DNA of 64,000 bases, taken from Rhabdophis nuchalis. Taxonomy: Eukaryota > Chordata > Lepidosauria > Squamata > Natricidae. This document shows, in pieces, positions 23,596 to 35,744 of the stretch; within the stretch, counting starts at the first letter, position 1; every line of letters starts with the position of its first letter. The DNA lies in contig CM077644.1 of assembly GCA_039707465.1 (NCBI GenBank), positions 138,926,962 through 138,990,961 of the forward strand. The letters are read 5' to 3'. The notes beneath the pieces were generated by a model. The model ran no database searches. It saw only the letters and a list, made by a program, of their open reading frames with translations, and was not told the origin of the DNA. The position numbers were made by a program, and so were the translations under genes.

Positions 23596-24086
23596 CTCAG
23601 TGTCAAAAATAAAACCTCCCAGGATAATAAACCCAAGTGGGCCTTTGAGTGCATGTGCTAAAATAAGCCCTCCCCAAACCTAAGCCCTCCCCTAAAATAT
23701 TTAAATGCATGCACAGCCGGTCCCTGCCATTTCCTGGGGGAAAGGGAAGGTACATGCCCCACGCACCCCACATGCACCTGCCATCCATGTGGAATGGCCG
23801 TGCGGAGGCCGCTCTTGCAAACCCTAGCTACCACGCCCCTTCTCTTAGTGGCAGCCACAAAAAGAGTGGCAGGCCCAGCGACACTAGGGCTGGCAAGAGT
23901 GTGCCAGAAACAGAGACAAGTTCTGACCATCTCTGGATCAGCTGATCTGCGGACCGTGGGCAGAGGTTAAGGGGCCTCCTGCACCTCAAAAACAATAAGA
24001 CCTTCCCAAAAATAAGGCCAAGCGCATATTTGGGGGGGGGGTTTCAAAAGAAAATAAGACCCTGTCTTATTTTCAGGGAAACACGG
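23596..24086 (+). mobile_element. Tc1/mariner-like MITE, full length
   Basis: The ends are CTCAGTGTCAAAAATAAAAC (decayed left) and GTCTTATTTTCAGGGAAACA CGG (right), inverted repeats flanked by TA dinucleotides (23594-23595 and 24087-24088). Near each end are further short repeats (AATAAGCCCTCCCC and AATAAGGCC). The 490-bp body encodes nothing recognisable. It is the same family as the split copy at 37768-41079. Confidence 0.65.
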
Positions 24087-24252
24087 TAATGGATTTTATA
24101 TACCTTAAAGGTCATTTTTGAATAGGGTCAGAAAAAGGGGGATGAGGGGAAAACAATGGAAGGACTAAGGGTGATTTTGTCCTGTCTCACAGCAATCGGG
24201 GATCAGATGAAGACAACCTCATGAGGAACGTGTAAGAACAAAAAGTTCTTAG

Positions 24253-24452
24253 TGCAAAGCAATCGAAGTAACCGTTCTCTTTCAGAAGCCAAAGCTCAGA
24301 AGCCAGAAAGAAAGCCAGTAAGGCTTTCCAAAAGGAAGCCACAGGATTATAAACAACACAGAATGTTCTGCATCAATTTCAACTACATTAAAGATGAATT
24401 GGAAATAAATCTCAGTTCTTCAACACTACTGACATCGTGGAAGTAAGAAGCC
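24253..24452 (+). repeat. 200-bp direct repeat, copy 1
   Basis: Almost identical to 25427-25626 (GCAAAGCAATCGAAGTAACC to CATCGTGGAAGTAAGAAGCC). Followed directly by an L2 tail and poly(A). Confidence 0.9.
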
Positions 24453-24510
24453 GCCCTGGGTCCGTTTTAGGAAAAGGTGCGGGGTATAAATTTGAAAAAA
24501 AAAAAAAAAG
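24453..24510 (+). mobile_element. short L2 3' tail with poly(A)
   Basis: GCCCTGGGTCCGTTTTAGGA and GGTATAAATTTG are followed by about 15 A. It directly abuts the first copy of a 200-bp direct repeat (24253-24452). Confidence 0.55.
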
Positions 24511-25160
24511 CATCACCAGGACTGTAGTTAAGTGCCAGTGGGCATATGGTTTCTATCTAGGCTGGACTCTAGATGGCAAATCAGGTCAAACTGGTGAAAC
24601 AGTAATTACGCCACAAAGGATATCTACGTCTCTAAAATTGAGATGGATTTAAAAGCTTCCTGAAGCTACACATGTAATCCCTTAACAAACTCTCAATCCC
24701 CACAAGATTGGTTCAACTGTTTACTCAGACTATCCACTCACCCTCTGTCTTGTTTGGTCTAAGCTCACTGAACCTTTAACTGCATCAAGATACCCCCTAA
24801 GCATTTCTGCTCTTTCCCCTAGATCTGTTGAAGGGAAAAAAGGGTGACCTCAAGGAATGATCTAATATTCACATTAAATAGCCTGGGGCTTAAGGCAGAA
24901 TCCTGTAGAATGCCATAATATCTTCTTATTGAACAAAGTCATTCATGTAAGCATGAGGTCATGGCAAAGAGGGATCACATATGACTCATAGTACTTCCAC
25001 ACTGCTATTTTTACTCCTCGCACTCTGAGAAGCAGGTTGAAGTTAGCGACCCATTATTGTTGGAATTTTGCTGATTTGAATGGCTGAGAACAAGGAACAT
25101 AGATCATTGCCTCAAAATGAAAACATTTAAAAAAATACATCAATCTTACTCCATCTACAG

Positions 25161-25280
25161 CAGTGTTTCTCAACCTTGGCGACTTTAAGTCCTGTGGACT
25201 TCAACTCCCAGAATCCCCCAGCCAGCACAGCTTCTGTTGAAGTCCACAGGACTTAAAGTCACCAAGGTTGAGAAACACTG
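25161..25280 (+). mobile_element. palindromic hAT MITE
   Basis: Ends CAGTGTTTCTCAACCTTGG and inverse; duplication ATCTACAG (25153-25160 and 25281-25288). The right arm lacks part of the centre. Confidence 0.83.
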
Positions 25281-25426
25281 ATCTACAGTAATAGGCAAAG
25301 GAAAAGAAAGAAACACAGTTCAAGGGATGGTTGATCTATGGCTGAAATAGGAGTGACAGACAAAATTCTTATCTGTTTCAACCCCCCACCTCCACCCCGG
25401 TCCCCAATTCCTTTCACTTTGCCTGC

Positions 25427-25626
25427 TGCAAAGCAATCGAAGTAACCGTTCTCTTTCAGAAGCCAAAGCTCAGAAGCCACAAAGAAAGCCAGTAAGGCTT
25501 TCCAAAAGGAAGCCACAGGATTATAAACAACACAGAATGTTCTGCATCAATTTCAACTACATTAAAGATGAATTGGAAATAAATCTCAGTTCTTCAACAC
25601 TACTGACATCGTGGAAGTAAGAAGCC
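25427..25626 (+). repeat. 200-bp direct repeat, copy 2
   Basis: Differs from copy 1 at about one or two positions (CAGAAGCCACAAAG versus CAGAAGCCAGAAAG). Neighbouring sequence is unrelated on both sides. Confidence 0.9.
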
Positions 25627-25629
25627 TAG

Positions 25630-28540
25630 AGCTACTTTGAAATTGGCATAGGATCTTTGAGTGGAACTGCCTTCTTACAAATTCTTCGGAAGGATGCATG
25701 ATCGACATTGCTGAACCAGCTGAATTTCTGGGAGTATCCAAATAGCTTTACTGTACTGCCATCGCTCCCCTGGCAAGGTCATCCTCAAGGGTTGCAAGGC
25801 AACTCCAGTGACAAAGCCATGGCTAAACGCTACTTGAAATGAAAATTTCAACTTTCATTTCATCCAAGAATTTCTAGATCTGATAATTTATCAAACTGGC
25901 CATCCTTTTCACCATCGATAGAAGGCAAATAATTATTAACTCAAATTTACTTGTCCACCTTTTGGGATTTATGAGTGCTGGAGATTACTAAAGAATCTGG
26001 TTTCCTATATCTACCACAACCACAGACTAATTGCCAGATCTGAGAAACATGCAATTAATTTTATCTTTGCATTTTGTAAATATGCGGCTAAACTCTACCA
26101 GACCTTAGAAGATTGAAGAATGCATTAGTTGATAATGCAGCTAATTTCAAAAATTAATGTTCTGATGAAACCAGATTTTTTTAATTAGGATTTATGGAGA
26201 CACAATTAAAAAGGACTTGTGGATGATTAGTTTTCTACATGGTAATTGCAGCCAAGTTCCCATATGCACTAAGATGGAAAAACACTCCCAGATCCACAAT
26301 GGAAGAGTTAAATGTGAGGATGACAGAGCTTGCAGAAATGGCCAAATTGTTTGATTAGGAACAAAGTAATAAAAGGTTGGAAACTTTTTATGGACTTCTT
26401 GCTGAGAGACAAAAGTGAACTAGTAATCTCTAGATTTGCAGATGAAAAAGGATAGAAAGGAACTACATAATGCAATTCTGAAGAGGCAGAAATGGTAACA
26501 TTTTGTTTGTAACTACTGTATAAATAATTCTGATGACGTGTGAGTCGGGGGAAACTGGGAATGGGGCTGGGGGAGCCAGCACAGGCCATTTGGCAGTCGG
26601 TGGGTATTGCTGTGGTGGATATTGCTATTGATGGTCTGCAGCTGCTTTGGACAAGGACCCATTAAAAAAATCAAAATATAATTTTGAATTACTTTCAGCT
26701 TTAATATGCTTTTTGTATTATTTATTTATAAAATTGGCTGAGGGTAGTGGACTATTGTAATTTATTTAAACAAGTCATAAATATATACTTCTGCTGAAAC
26801 CTCTTCAAATTACAAGCTAAGTGAAAAGCTCTATGCTCTTGCCCAGTTCCTTCTCGTTTCAGCAGACTCTACATAGAAAATCTTCCTAGTTATTAAAGGA
26901 TTCTCTAATAAGAGAATCGCTCTGGTTTTCCAAAGGTAGATTCTACATAAAAGGATAATCCAGAGTTTGAAATATACCATTGTAGAAATCTTCTCTGCTG
27001 AATGAAGGAAGGGTGCATGGGGTGGGAAAGAACCAGGGCTCTGTTTGATCAATAAATTAATGTGAACTTGGATAAATATTAGTCTCATTTTTCAGAGATG
27101 GGAGTAAAGGGCAAGACAGACCAAAATGACATATATCTATATTATTATTTTATATATATTATTATATTATATCTATCTATATTAGATATCATGGAGTTTG
27201 GGGGAAAGGGGTAGGAGAAGCATATTTCATCTAAATTCTATGTTCCCAGCCTCCATTTGTCTATCAGAAGGATTATTCTTGGTGTTTTTTTTAAGTGTCC
27301 AAATTATTTAGCTTTCCAGATGAGTGCTTGAAGACAGGGCAGGGAGATGGCAAGTCCAATCATCTTGAACGGAAGATAGAAGAAGCAAAAAATGGTTCTG
27401 TGAGCTGCCATTACCAACTCCACATGGTAGTCTCTATTCCGAAAGCCATTTTGGAAAAACTACTGTGCCCTTGAGGGGAATGGTAAAGAAGCAGACAAGG
27501 CTTAAGAGATGAAAAGGAAAACAAAAGAGAAGACAAATAATGGCGAGGGGCGGGGGGGGGGGGGGAAGAGATCAGTAATTTGAAAAAAAGGCATGGCAAT
27601 AAATGAATAGGCAGAGAACTAATTCTGAGAGGTAATACAGATATTTCTATTCATCTGGACAAGTCCATAAGCAACTATTACCATATCTTTTTCTGTTTCC
27701 AAACCTTCTGTTTCTGTCTTTTGCCTCTTGGAAAGTAAATGTTAGGAAAGGGATGTTTTATGCTTGACTCTGGGATGCTTTTGTAAAGGAAAAGATGAAG
27801 AAGAAAAAATACTTCCGATACATAAAGAAGAGAATTCCAATTTCCCTCTCCCTGTTTCCAAGCACTATAGGAAACTGGGTCACAGATATAAGAATTAGTA
27901 TATAGTAATAGTCTGAACTAAGAAAGGTGAAAAATAGGCCCCCAAATTCTAGTAAAAAGAGAGAAAACAACATAAAAATAATATTAACGTAGTCCAGCAA
28001 TGTCCGTTACAAAATATAGCCTACTTTTAAAAGAGGGGGGGAAAATTGATCTTTTATAAGCAAATAGGAGGTTGAGGATGGATTCACACTAGTCTGAGGA
28101 TAAAGTGAAGTAGCACTAAATGTCAGAGAGCACATCATATTTTTAGGGCATTTTAAAGATATGGGTTTAAAATATTTGTTAGCAGGCCTAATAGAAAACT
28201 ATTTGGGGTGGCAACATAAATATGTTTTTTTTAATAAAACAAGTAAATGAATTAGTGTATGTTGCTAAAGAGTAAAACTTTGCCCTTACCTTGCTCCGTC
28301 TCTCTTTTTCTTCTCTGTTCTTTCCTTTTGCATGAATCTTTTGCAGATGTCACCTAACCTACAGACAACAAGAACTGAAGGAAGAAGCATAGAAAACCAA
28401 ACCAAAGAAAGAAACCGCCTTCCTCTTACAAGCAAGGAGAGAACTTGACATTTCTTGTTTTCCCCCCCTCCTTACCTCACACAGATACATATCAGGCACA
28501 CTATTCCCTTTTCAGTATAAGCAACTTAATGGAAATTGCA
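25630..28540. other. unassigned DNA
   Basis: AT-rich, with a C/G run near 27550 and short TATA/ATTAT repeats near 27130-27190. No feature is supported. Confidence 0.4.
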
Positions 28541-28574
28541 GAATGAGGGGGGAGGGAGGGAGGGGGAGAGGGGA

Positions 28575-28634
<60 letters not shown>
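28575..28634. repeat. (GAAA)n
   Basis: About 60 bp of perfect GAAA repeat next to the fold-back element 28634-28823. Confidence 0.95.
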
Positions 28635-28823
28635 CAGTCCCAAAGGTGCTTTTTCAAGAGGCATTTGGACTTTTTGGTTTTTCTTTGAAGATGGTTCTCT
28701 TCTTATCCAAGAAGCTCCTTCAGCTCTTCTTCTTCAGCTGAAGAAGCTTCTTGGATGAGATGCAAAATGTCTTCAAAGAAAAACCAGAAAGTCCAGTTGC
28801 CTCTTGAAAAAGCACCTTTGGGG
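28634..28823. repeat. fold-back element next to (GAAA)n
   Basis: CCCAAAGGTGCTTTTTCAAG AGGC and CTTTGAAGAT recur inverted (CCTCTTGAAAAAGCACCTTTGGG, at about 28800-28822). The centre GAAGAAGC/GCTTCTTC can also pair. About 80-bp arms. Confidence 0.6.
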
Positions 28824-29072
28824 CAACCATGACCTGGATGACTGAGAATCTCCGTGGACAAAAGGCAGGCAATATGAAGAAAAAGAGGGAAATCAAATTA
28901 GGGTTAGATTACACTAACATCCTTGTACTTTCTGAACCTTTCCATGTGTAAATTATCTTTGCTTCTGCCATATCTGTACACCACTTAATTATCCTTTATT
29001 CTTGAAAATTTTTCACCGCTCTCTTTTTGAGGATCTGATCAATTTAATCCAACCATGATTTTCTCAGTCTTT

Positions 29073-29076
<4 letters not shown>

Positions 29077-29141
<65 letters not shown>

Positions 29142-29182
29142 TATTACATTTATAAACCGCCCCCTCTCCCCGAAGGGTCTTT
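29077..29182 (-). mobile_element. short L2 3' tail with (TAA)n
   Basis: About 60 bp of (TAA)n is followed by TTTATAAACCGCCCCCTCTC and CCCGAAGGG, the reverse of the L2 3' terminus seen at 6110 and 21475. Only the last 40 bp of the element remain. Confidence 0.6.
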
Positions 29183-30047
29183 TTCCACTCCCAGCCCATT
29201 TATTCTTCTTTCATGTATTTATTTTGCAATGCGGCCCTCGTTCCTACATTCTATAGGATCCAATAACTCAATGTATTTCTTTCATACTAATTGTCACTTT
29301 CACATTCAACCCATATTCATTCAGCACTCATTCATTCCTGACCTTGTTTTCTTTTATCACATACATTTTTCAATCTCGTCCCACTCCATTCCCCTTAGAG
29401 TGAAACTTTGTGTCTAAATAGTCTTCACCACTGATCAAATTCTCACTGCAATTTATGTCACTTGCATGATATAATCATAGAAACGGTGCAAATGATGCCA
29501 AATTTCATAATTTGTGTAGTGATACCACAAAAATCTACATTACTCTATCTCTTATTCAACAATAATGACCAGTGGTTAATGCCTTCTCTCTAGGAAAGGT
29601 CGTAACTAACAGATGTTGTTAGTCTGGAGAAAGTTTAAGAAGCAAACTCTATTAAAAGGAATTAATTTAAAAAATACTTTTGCAGGTTTTTGCAAGTTCC
29701 CATGTATTTTGTACTTATTTGAATAATAAAGCCTTTAAAAAGTCTCATCTCTGCAGAGCTGCCATTATCCCCTTTTAAAAAGGAACTGCCTCAAAAGCAC
29801 TGCCTTCTTCAGTCAATACCTCATTTTGCTTCTCTTAGAATTTATTATAACTTGATCTTCTATGTTCCGTAATCCTATCAATTTCAAGGTATTCATTCTA
29901 TGTTACGAGTTGAATTTAGTGTCGCTGATGCTTCAAAAATTCATGACCTATTGAGTGAGCACAAGGTGGGGGGCAAAAGGGTGTGGATAGAGAATTAAGA
30001 ATTCCCTTATTTTAGTTGCTCTTTGTCTTAGAGATTGGAAGGAGATT

Positions 30048-30106
30048 ACTTACTTACTTACTTACTTATGTACTTACGTACTTACTTACTTACGTACTTA
30101 CTTATT
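30048..30106. repeat. (TACT)n with TACG/TATG variants
   Basis: TTACTTACTTACTTACTTAT, then GTACTTACGTACTTACTTAC; imperfect. Confidence 0.92.
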
Positions 30107-30724
30107 TCATCAAGCATGTATTAGATAACATATATAAGTAAAAACATGATTTTGAATACATGAAATGGATACAAATAAAAAGGAACATCAGGACAGGGAC
30201 CGTAGGCATGTTGGTGTGCTTATGCATGCCCTTTACAGACCTCTTAGGAATGGAGTGAAGTCAACAGTAGACAGTCTTAAGATTAAAGTTTGGGGGGGTT
30301 GAGGAAGAAATTGCCAGATGTACAAATAAAGCACATATGTATTCTTTATCTTTGACATTCTCTGGGCAGGATGTGGCTAGCTAAGTGCTGGGCTTTGCCC
30401 ATCCCTATAATGCACTTCATGTAAATAAAACTCATTTCTGTTACAGTGACATCAGCTTCACTAATCATTGCTCAGGTCAGATTGTCACTTCCTGGAATAT
30501 TTACAAGCAATAATAGACTACATGAACTGTAAAAAGAAAACTTGTTGACTTGATTTTTCTCCTTGTTAGTTTGAAAATTAGTAATTTACAAAATCCTTCT
30601 CCCAGTTTTAATGCAATAAAGCTGCCTTTTTTGTCTTATTTTCTCCTAATTGTGGAATAAAAAGGAAGAATGACAATAATGAAATTGCCCTGTTAAATAA
30701 CTAATGAACATGGGCGTGGTAAAG

Positions 30725-30981
30725 GCCATTTTGATCACATGACCATAGGGATGCGGCAATGGTCATAAGCATGAAAAGCAGTTATTTTAACTTCAAATAG
30801 TCCAGTGCTTCTCAACCTTGGCCCACCTGAAGATGCGTGGACTTCAACTCCCAGAATTCCCCAGCCAGCTCTGCTGGCTGGGGAATTCTGGGAGTTGAAG
30901 TCCACGCATCTTCAGGTGGGCCAAGGTTGAGAAGCACTGAAATAGTCACTAAATGAATGATTGTAAGTCAAGGACTACCTG
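30725..30981 (+). mobile_element. MITE with ACAGGTAGTCCT-type ends, split by hAT
   Basis: The left part has TGATCACATGACCATAGGGA and GGTCATAAGCATGAAAAGCA; after the hAT element it continues ACTAAATGAATGATTGTAAG TCAAGGACTACCTGTA. Confidence 0.6.
30803..30939 (+). mobile_element. palindromic hAT MITE, second subfamily
   Basis: Ends CAGTGCTTCTCAACCTTGG and its inverse; centre CCAGCCAGCTCTGCTGGCTG; duplication AAATAGTC (30795-30802 and 30940-30947). Inserted in a MITE of the ACAGGTAGTCC type. Confidence 0.85.
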
Positions 30982-31925
30982 TAGTGGATTAAAAAAGGAG
31001 GTCTTAGAATTCCCTAGAATTCCCTTGAATTGCCCTAGAATTCCAATCTGGAGTCCACTTCTTAATTTGCCTTTGAATCAAAATGTCTTTATTCATAAAC
31101 TGACAATCTGGGCCCCATATCTGAACCGGGAAGTTTACGACCACTGAAGTGTTTGTGAAATGATTTCTTAATTATTTATGTTTCAGAGCATTCAGGATCT
31201 CTGGATATTGTATGTATGAAGGACAAGAGAATTTCAAAACATAGAGCTAATATATCAGGGCTACAAAACTCCAGACAACTGGTGGAGAATGATACAGTGA
31301 TGCAGAAAACCCTTAATGCTTTATACAATTCTGATTTCCCCCCAGCCCTGATAAGGTAACTATTGGAGACATTCAGCTTCTTATGGCTTGCGTTAAGTGG
31401 CAATGCTCATAGCCCAATCAAATAGTTCAGTATGCCACTGTAAAATGAAGATATCTCATAATGATGTTGAATTGCAATGATTTTTTCTTCTTCTTTAGAA
31501 GAATAAGGAGGGGCTTTGTGGTTTCTCACCCACATTTTGTTGGTTGCTTTCTATGAGATCCAGCCATAGGTTAAGACAGAGGAAACCCACCAAGTCCTAT
31601 ACACTGCTGAGATTTCATCTCCCTCTGCCACCCACTCTTTCCTTGCTGCTTGTAACCCTCTCTGGAGTTGGGGGCATAGCTTTGATTTATAGGTGAAGTG
31701 TCAAATAGACATGTACTGTGGGGAAGACAGTGAATACCGCAAATCTGAACTGATAGTAAATATGCAGTATATATCTTATTTCATACTCCAGTTCCTAGGT
31801 TTAATGTGAGACAGGGTAAGGTAGGCTAAAGCAATAGATTTTTTGAGAGTCAATAAATTTGAAAGCAAATTAATATTGGAAATTAACAGGAATTATATGA
31901 ATATATGGCAGGCACATAAGTAATA

Positions 31926-31926
<1 letters not shown>

Positions 31927-31961
<35 letters not shown>

Positions 31962-32022
31962 TGTATGTATGTATGTATGCATGCATGCATGCATGCATGC
32001 ATGTATGTATGTATGTATGTAT
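31927..32022. repeat. (GTAT)n with a (GCAT)n block
   Basis: ATGT repeats with an inner ATGC block (31977-32002). It continues after the hAT element (32435-32464), so that element was inserted in the array. Confidence 0.95.
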
Positions 32023-32202
32023 CAGTGGTGGGTTTCTGCAGGCTCGCACCTACTCACGAGAGCCAGTTGGTGAAATTTAGAGAACCGGTGAGAGGGGGTT
32101 CCACCAGTGTACCTGGAAGTAAATCTGGCCCGCCGCTGCCAGTGACCCAACGGGAAGGAAAGGAAAGTAAAGGAAGGAAGGAAGGAAGGAAGGAAGGAAG
32201 GA

Positions 32203-32258
<56 letters not shown>

Positions 32259-32434
32259 ATTTATTATCACAATTGAGTCCAAAATTTTGGTTGCTAAGCA
32301 AGAGTGTTGTTAAATGAGTTTCACCACATTTTAAAAGGTGGCCACTCCCACCCTGTCACATGACTGCCAAGCCACGCCCACAAAATAGGCCACACCTACA
32401 GAGTAGGTTCTAAAAAATTTGAAACCCACCACTG
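32023..32434 (+). mobile_element. hAT MITE inside a (GTAT)n tract, with GAAA array inside
   Basis: The ends CAGTGGTGGGTTTC and GAAACCCACCACTG are perfect 14-bp inverted repeats, flanked by GTATGTAT on both sides. The middle holds (GGAA)n then (GAAA)n (32160-32258), followed by CAATTGAGTCCAAAATTTTG GTTGCTAAGC. Confidence 0.78.
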
Positions 32435-32714
32435 GTATGTATGTACGTATGTATGTATGTATGTTACGTTTTTGAGCTGTATGAACAGTATGTCTCCTCC
32501 CTTAATTGGGGCCTAACAGGGTGTTGTGGAACAAAGTATATATATATACTTTATGTATTATATATGTATTATATATATATAATACAGCCCCGGTTCAAAT
32601 CCCAGTAAGGGTATGGCTAGCTGATGAGGGCTAAAAAGCTTGAAATAGATCTATACTAGTCTCTCTGATTTATTTATTAATCAGCTCAAAAACGTAACAC
32701 ACACGCACACACAT

Positions 32715-32790
32715 ATGTCGCCCTGGGTCCTGGGTCCTTTTGGAGAAGGGCGGGATATAAATTGAATAAAATAAATAAAATATATATATT
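32715..32790 (+). mobile_element. short L2 3' tail
   Basis: GTCGCCCTGGGTCCTGGGTC, then GGAGAAGGGCGGGATATAAA and (AATA)n, is the 3' end of the 54578 L2 subfamily. Confidence 0.6.
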
Positions 32791-33193
32791 TAAAGAATTT
32801 ATAAATTGATAAAATTAAATTAAAGTATAATAAATTAATTTATTATAAATTATAAGTTAAATTTTAGGTAATCTGTTATGATTACTAATTTATTTTTATA
32901 TAATTCTTCCTAATGAACAAGCCCAGAGAGGTTATTTTTTAAAAAGTGGTGGTTATTTATTTTTCCCATTTCTATCTGCCAGAATCCAACGAATCCAGAT
33001 AGTTATAATAATAAAAACATAAAAGAAACACTATTTAAAAAATATTATACAATATTATAAAATATATCATGAAATATAGACATCAATTTAATAAAAAAAT
33101 AAAGCCACAATACAGTAATTTTAGCTTTAGAATTTCATAAAAATAAATGAACTCGATAATGAAATAGATTCTATGAACTCAAACAATAAAATA

Positions 33194-33550
33194 CAGGTCG
33201 TCTTCGACTTTCAACTACAATTGAGCCAAATATTTATGTTGTTAAGTGAGAAATTTGTTAAGTGATTTTGCCCCATTTTATGCCACATTTGTTAAGTGAA
33301 TCACTGCAGTTCATAATTTAATAACATGGTTGCTAAGTGAATCTGGTTTCCCCATTGACTTTGCTTGTCAGGTCACATGACCCCGGGACAATCATTATAA
33401 ATGTGAATCAGTCATCATGCATCCAAATGTAAATCACATGACCACAGGATGCTGCAATAGTCATAAGTGTGAAAAATAGGTCATAAGTCACTTTTTTCAG
33501 TACTCTTGTAACTTCAAACGACAATTAAGTGAACTATTTTTGTTGTTCAT
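33194..33550 (+). mobile_element. MITE with ACAGGTAGTCCT-type ends
   Basis: ACAGGTCGTCTTCGACTTTC, then TTGTTAAGTGAATCACTGCA, GTCAGGTCACATGACCCCGG and AAACGACAATTAAGTGAAC. A longer, better-kept member of the family. Confidence 0.55.
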
Positions 33551-33842
33551 CTACTGATTCCAGAAATCAGTTTCAAACCAGCCCATTCAAATCTAGCATC
33601 ACTGGAATCTGTAGATTTCATGATGTTCATGTCATACATTTCTATAGAGAAATTTGGAAAGTGGGTACAGTAGTCAATAGCCTATGTTCTTGAAAATAAA
33701 GATTTATTGAAAGAATGTTGCAACTCAAAAAACATTTTCCCCCTGAAAAACCATATTTTTCCTGATGTTGGAAAAAGTAATTACATATACATATAAGCCT
33801 AAGTACATTTTTTAGAATTTTTCAATGTAATTTTATCATGAA

Positions 33843-35574
33843 CTAGCTAGACCCGGCCACGCGTTGCTGTGGCCCAGTCTGGTTAAATGGCCAACCAATC
33901 TGTGTGTAGATCTACACCTGCACACATACACACAACCACCATATAAGCCCCAACCTACCTACCTACCTACTGTATTTCTCCCTCTCTATCTATCCCTCTA
34001 CCTACCTACCTACTGTATTTCCCCTTCTCTATCCCTCTACCTACCTACCTACCTACCTACTATATTTCTCCCTCTCTCTCTACTCCTCTACCTACCTACC
34101 TACTGTATTTCTCACTATCTATCCATACACCTACCTACCTACCTACCAACCGAATGTATTTCTTGCTCTCTATCTCTCCCCCTATCTACCTACCTACCTA
34201 CATACATACCTACTGTCCTGTTCCCTATCTATCTATCCCCCTACCTACCAACCTACCTACCATATTTCTCCCTATCTATCCCTCTACCTACCTACCTACC
34301 TACTGTATTTCTCCCTATCTATATATTCCCCTATCTACCTACCTACTATAGTACAATAATACAATAGCAGAGTTGGAAGGGACCTCGGAGGTCATCTAGT
34401 CCAACTCCCTGCCTAGGCAGGGAGCCCTATACCATTTCAGACAAATGGCTATCCAACATCTTCTTGAAGACCTGCAGTGTTGGGGCATTCACAACTTCTG
34501 GAGGCAACTTCTGTTCCACTGACTAATTGTTCTAACTATCAGGAAATTTCTCCTCAGTTCTAAGTTGCTTCTCTCCTTGATTAGTTTCCACCCATTGCTT
34601 CTTGTTCTGCCCTCAGGTGCTTTGGAGTTTGACTCCCTCTTCTTTGTGGCAACCGTCTCTCTCTATTCCCCTATCTACCTACCTACTGTAATACAATAGC
34701 AGAGTTGGAAGGGACCTTGGAGGTCATCTAGTCCAACTCCATGCCTAGGCAGGAAGCCCTATACCATTTCAGACAAATGGCTGCCTAACATCTTCTTGAA
34801 GACATGCAGTGTTGGGGCATTCACAACTTCTGGAGGCAATTTCTCTTCCACTGGTTAATTGTTCTAACTGTCAGGAAATTTCTCCTCAGTTCTAAGTTGC
34901 TTCTCTCCTTGATTAGTTTCCACCCATTGCTTCTTGTTCTGCCCTCAGGTGCTTTGGAGAATAGTTTGACTCCCTCTTCTTTGTGGCAACCCTCTCTCTC
35001 TATTCCCCTATCTACCTACCTACTGTAATACAATAATACAATAGCAGAGTTGGAAGGGACCTCGGAGGTCATCTAGTCCAACTCCCTGCCTAGGCAGGAA
35101 GCCCTATACCATTTCAGACAAATGGCTGCCTAACATCTTCTTGAAGACTTCCAGGGTGGGGCATTCACAACTTCTGGAGGCAAACTGTTCCACTGACTAA
35201 TTGTCCTAACTGTCAGGAAATTTCTCCTCAGTTCTAAGTTGCTTCTCTCCTTGATTAGTTTCCACCCATTGCTTCTTGTTCTGCCCTCAGGTGCTTTGGA
35301 GAATAGTTTGACTCCAGTGCCTTTTTGGCCATAAGAGGCCTCCGTAGTTAATGACTGTTGGTGGGCGGAGTTACAGGCCGTAAACACATTTTTCAGTTAG
35401 TACTTTTTTGTGTTTACTTTACACACAATACAAGTGTGCTAGGCACAAAATGATTAGCTATTCTATTATCGGAAGTCCTTGGCTACGTTGTGTCAAAATT
35501 TGAGGCAAATTGGTCCAGTAGTTTTTGAGATTAGTGGATTCGTACAAACTATTTTACATTTTTATTTATATAGA
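33843..35574 (-). mobile_element. non-autonomous Helitron, copy B, with tandem CR1 units
   Basis: In reverse orientation it has the same 5' end (TCTATATAAATAAAAATG, from 35574) and the same 3' end (hairpin, CCGGGTCTAGCTAG, to 33843), again between A and T. Bases 33953-34350 are TACC/CTAT/CTCC minisatellite. Bases 34350-35320 hold three tandem units of about 330-345 bp. Each unit is a reversed CR1 3' end plus a TACC-type linker (CTATTCCCCTATCTACCTAC). Confidence 0.75.
34350..35320 (-). repeat. three tandem CR1-plus-linker units inside Helitron B
   Basis: The motif CAGAGTTGGAAGGGACC recurs at about 34368, 34700 and 35045, spacing 332 and 345 bp. Each unit holds the CR1 C-terminal coding region in reverse, from the 3' end to TTTGTGGCAACC, followed in the first two by CTCTCTCTATTCCCCTATCT. 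Small differences separate the units. Confidence 0.75.
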
Positions 35575-35744
35575 TGATAAGAAAGTTAAACAGTGTCTTT
35601 CTCTTTCCCCACTCACCCCATTTGTTCTCCTTTCTAATTCTCCATGTCTTCCTTTCCCTATCCAGTCATGTGGTAACTCTAGGTTTCCATATCTCTTGTT
35701 ATCTACTAGATTTTACTATGAATAACCAGTTTTATCCTGTAAAG

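Larger units (their letters stand above)
29190..31920. other. unassigned DNA between repeats
   Basis: Apart from the TACT array and the MITE/hAT pair at 30725-30981, nothing is recognisable. Confidence 0.4.

Noticed and set aside
31500..31692. Open plus-strand frame after a good acceptor (TTCTTCTTCTTTAG)
   Set aside because: No donor or recognisable protein; composition is like translated non-coding sequence.
34350..35320. Regularly spaced repeats resembling a CRISPR array
   Set aside because: Units are over 330 bp and consist of CR1 sequence; this is vertebrate DNA and no cas-like gene is present.
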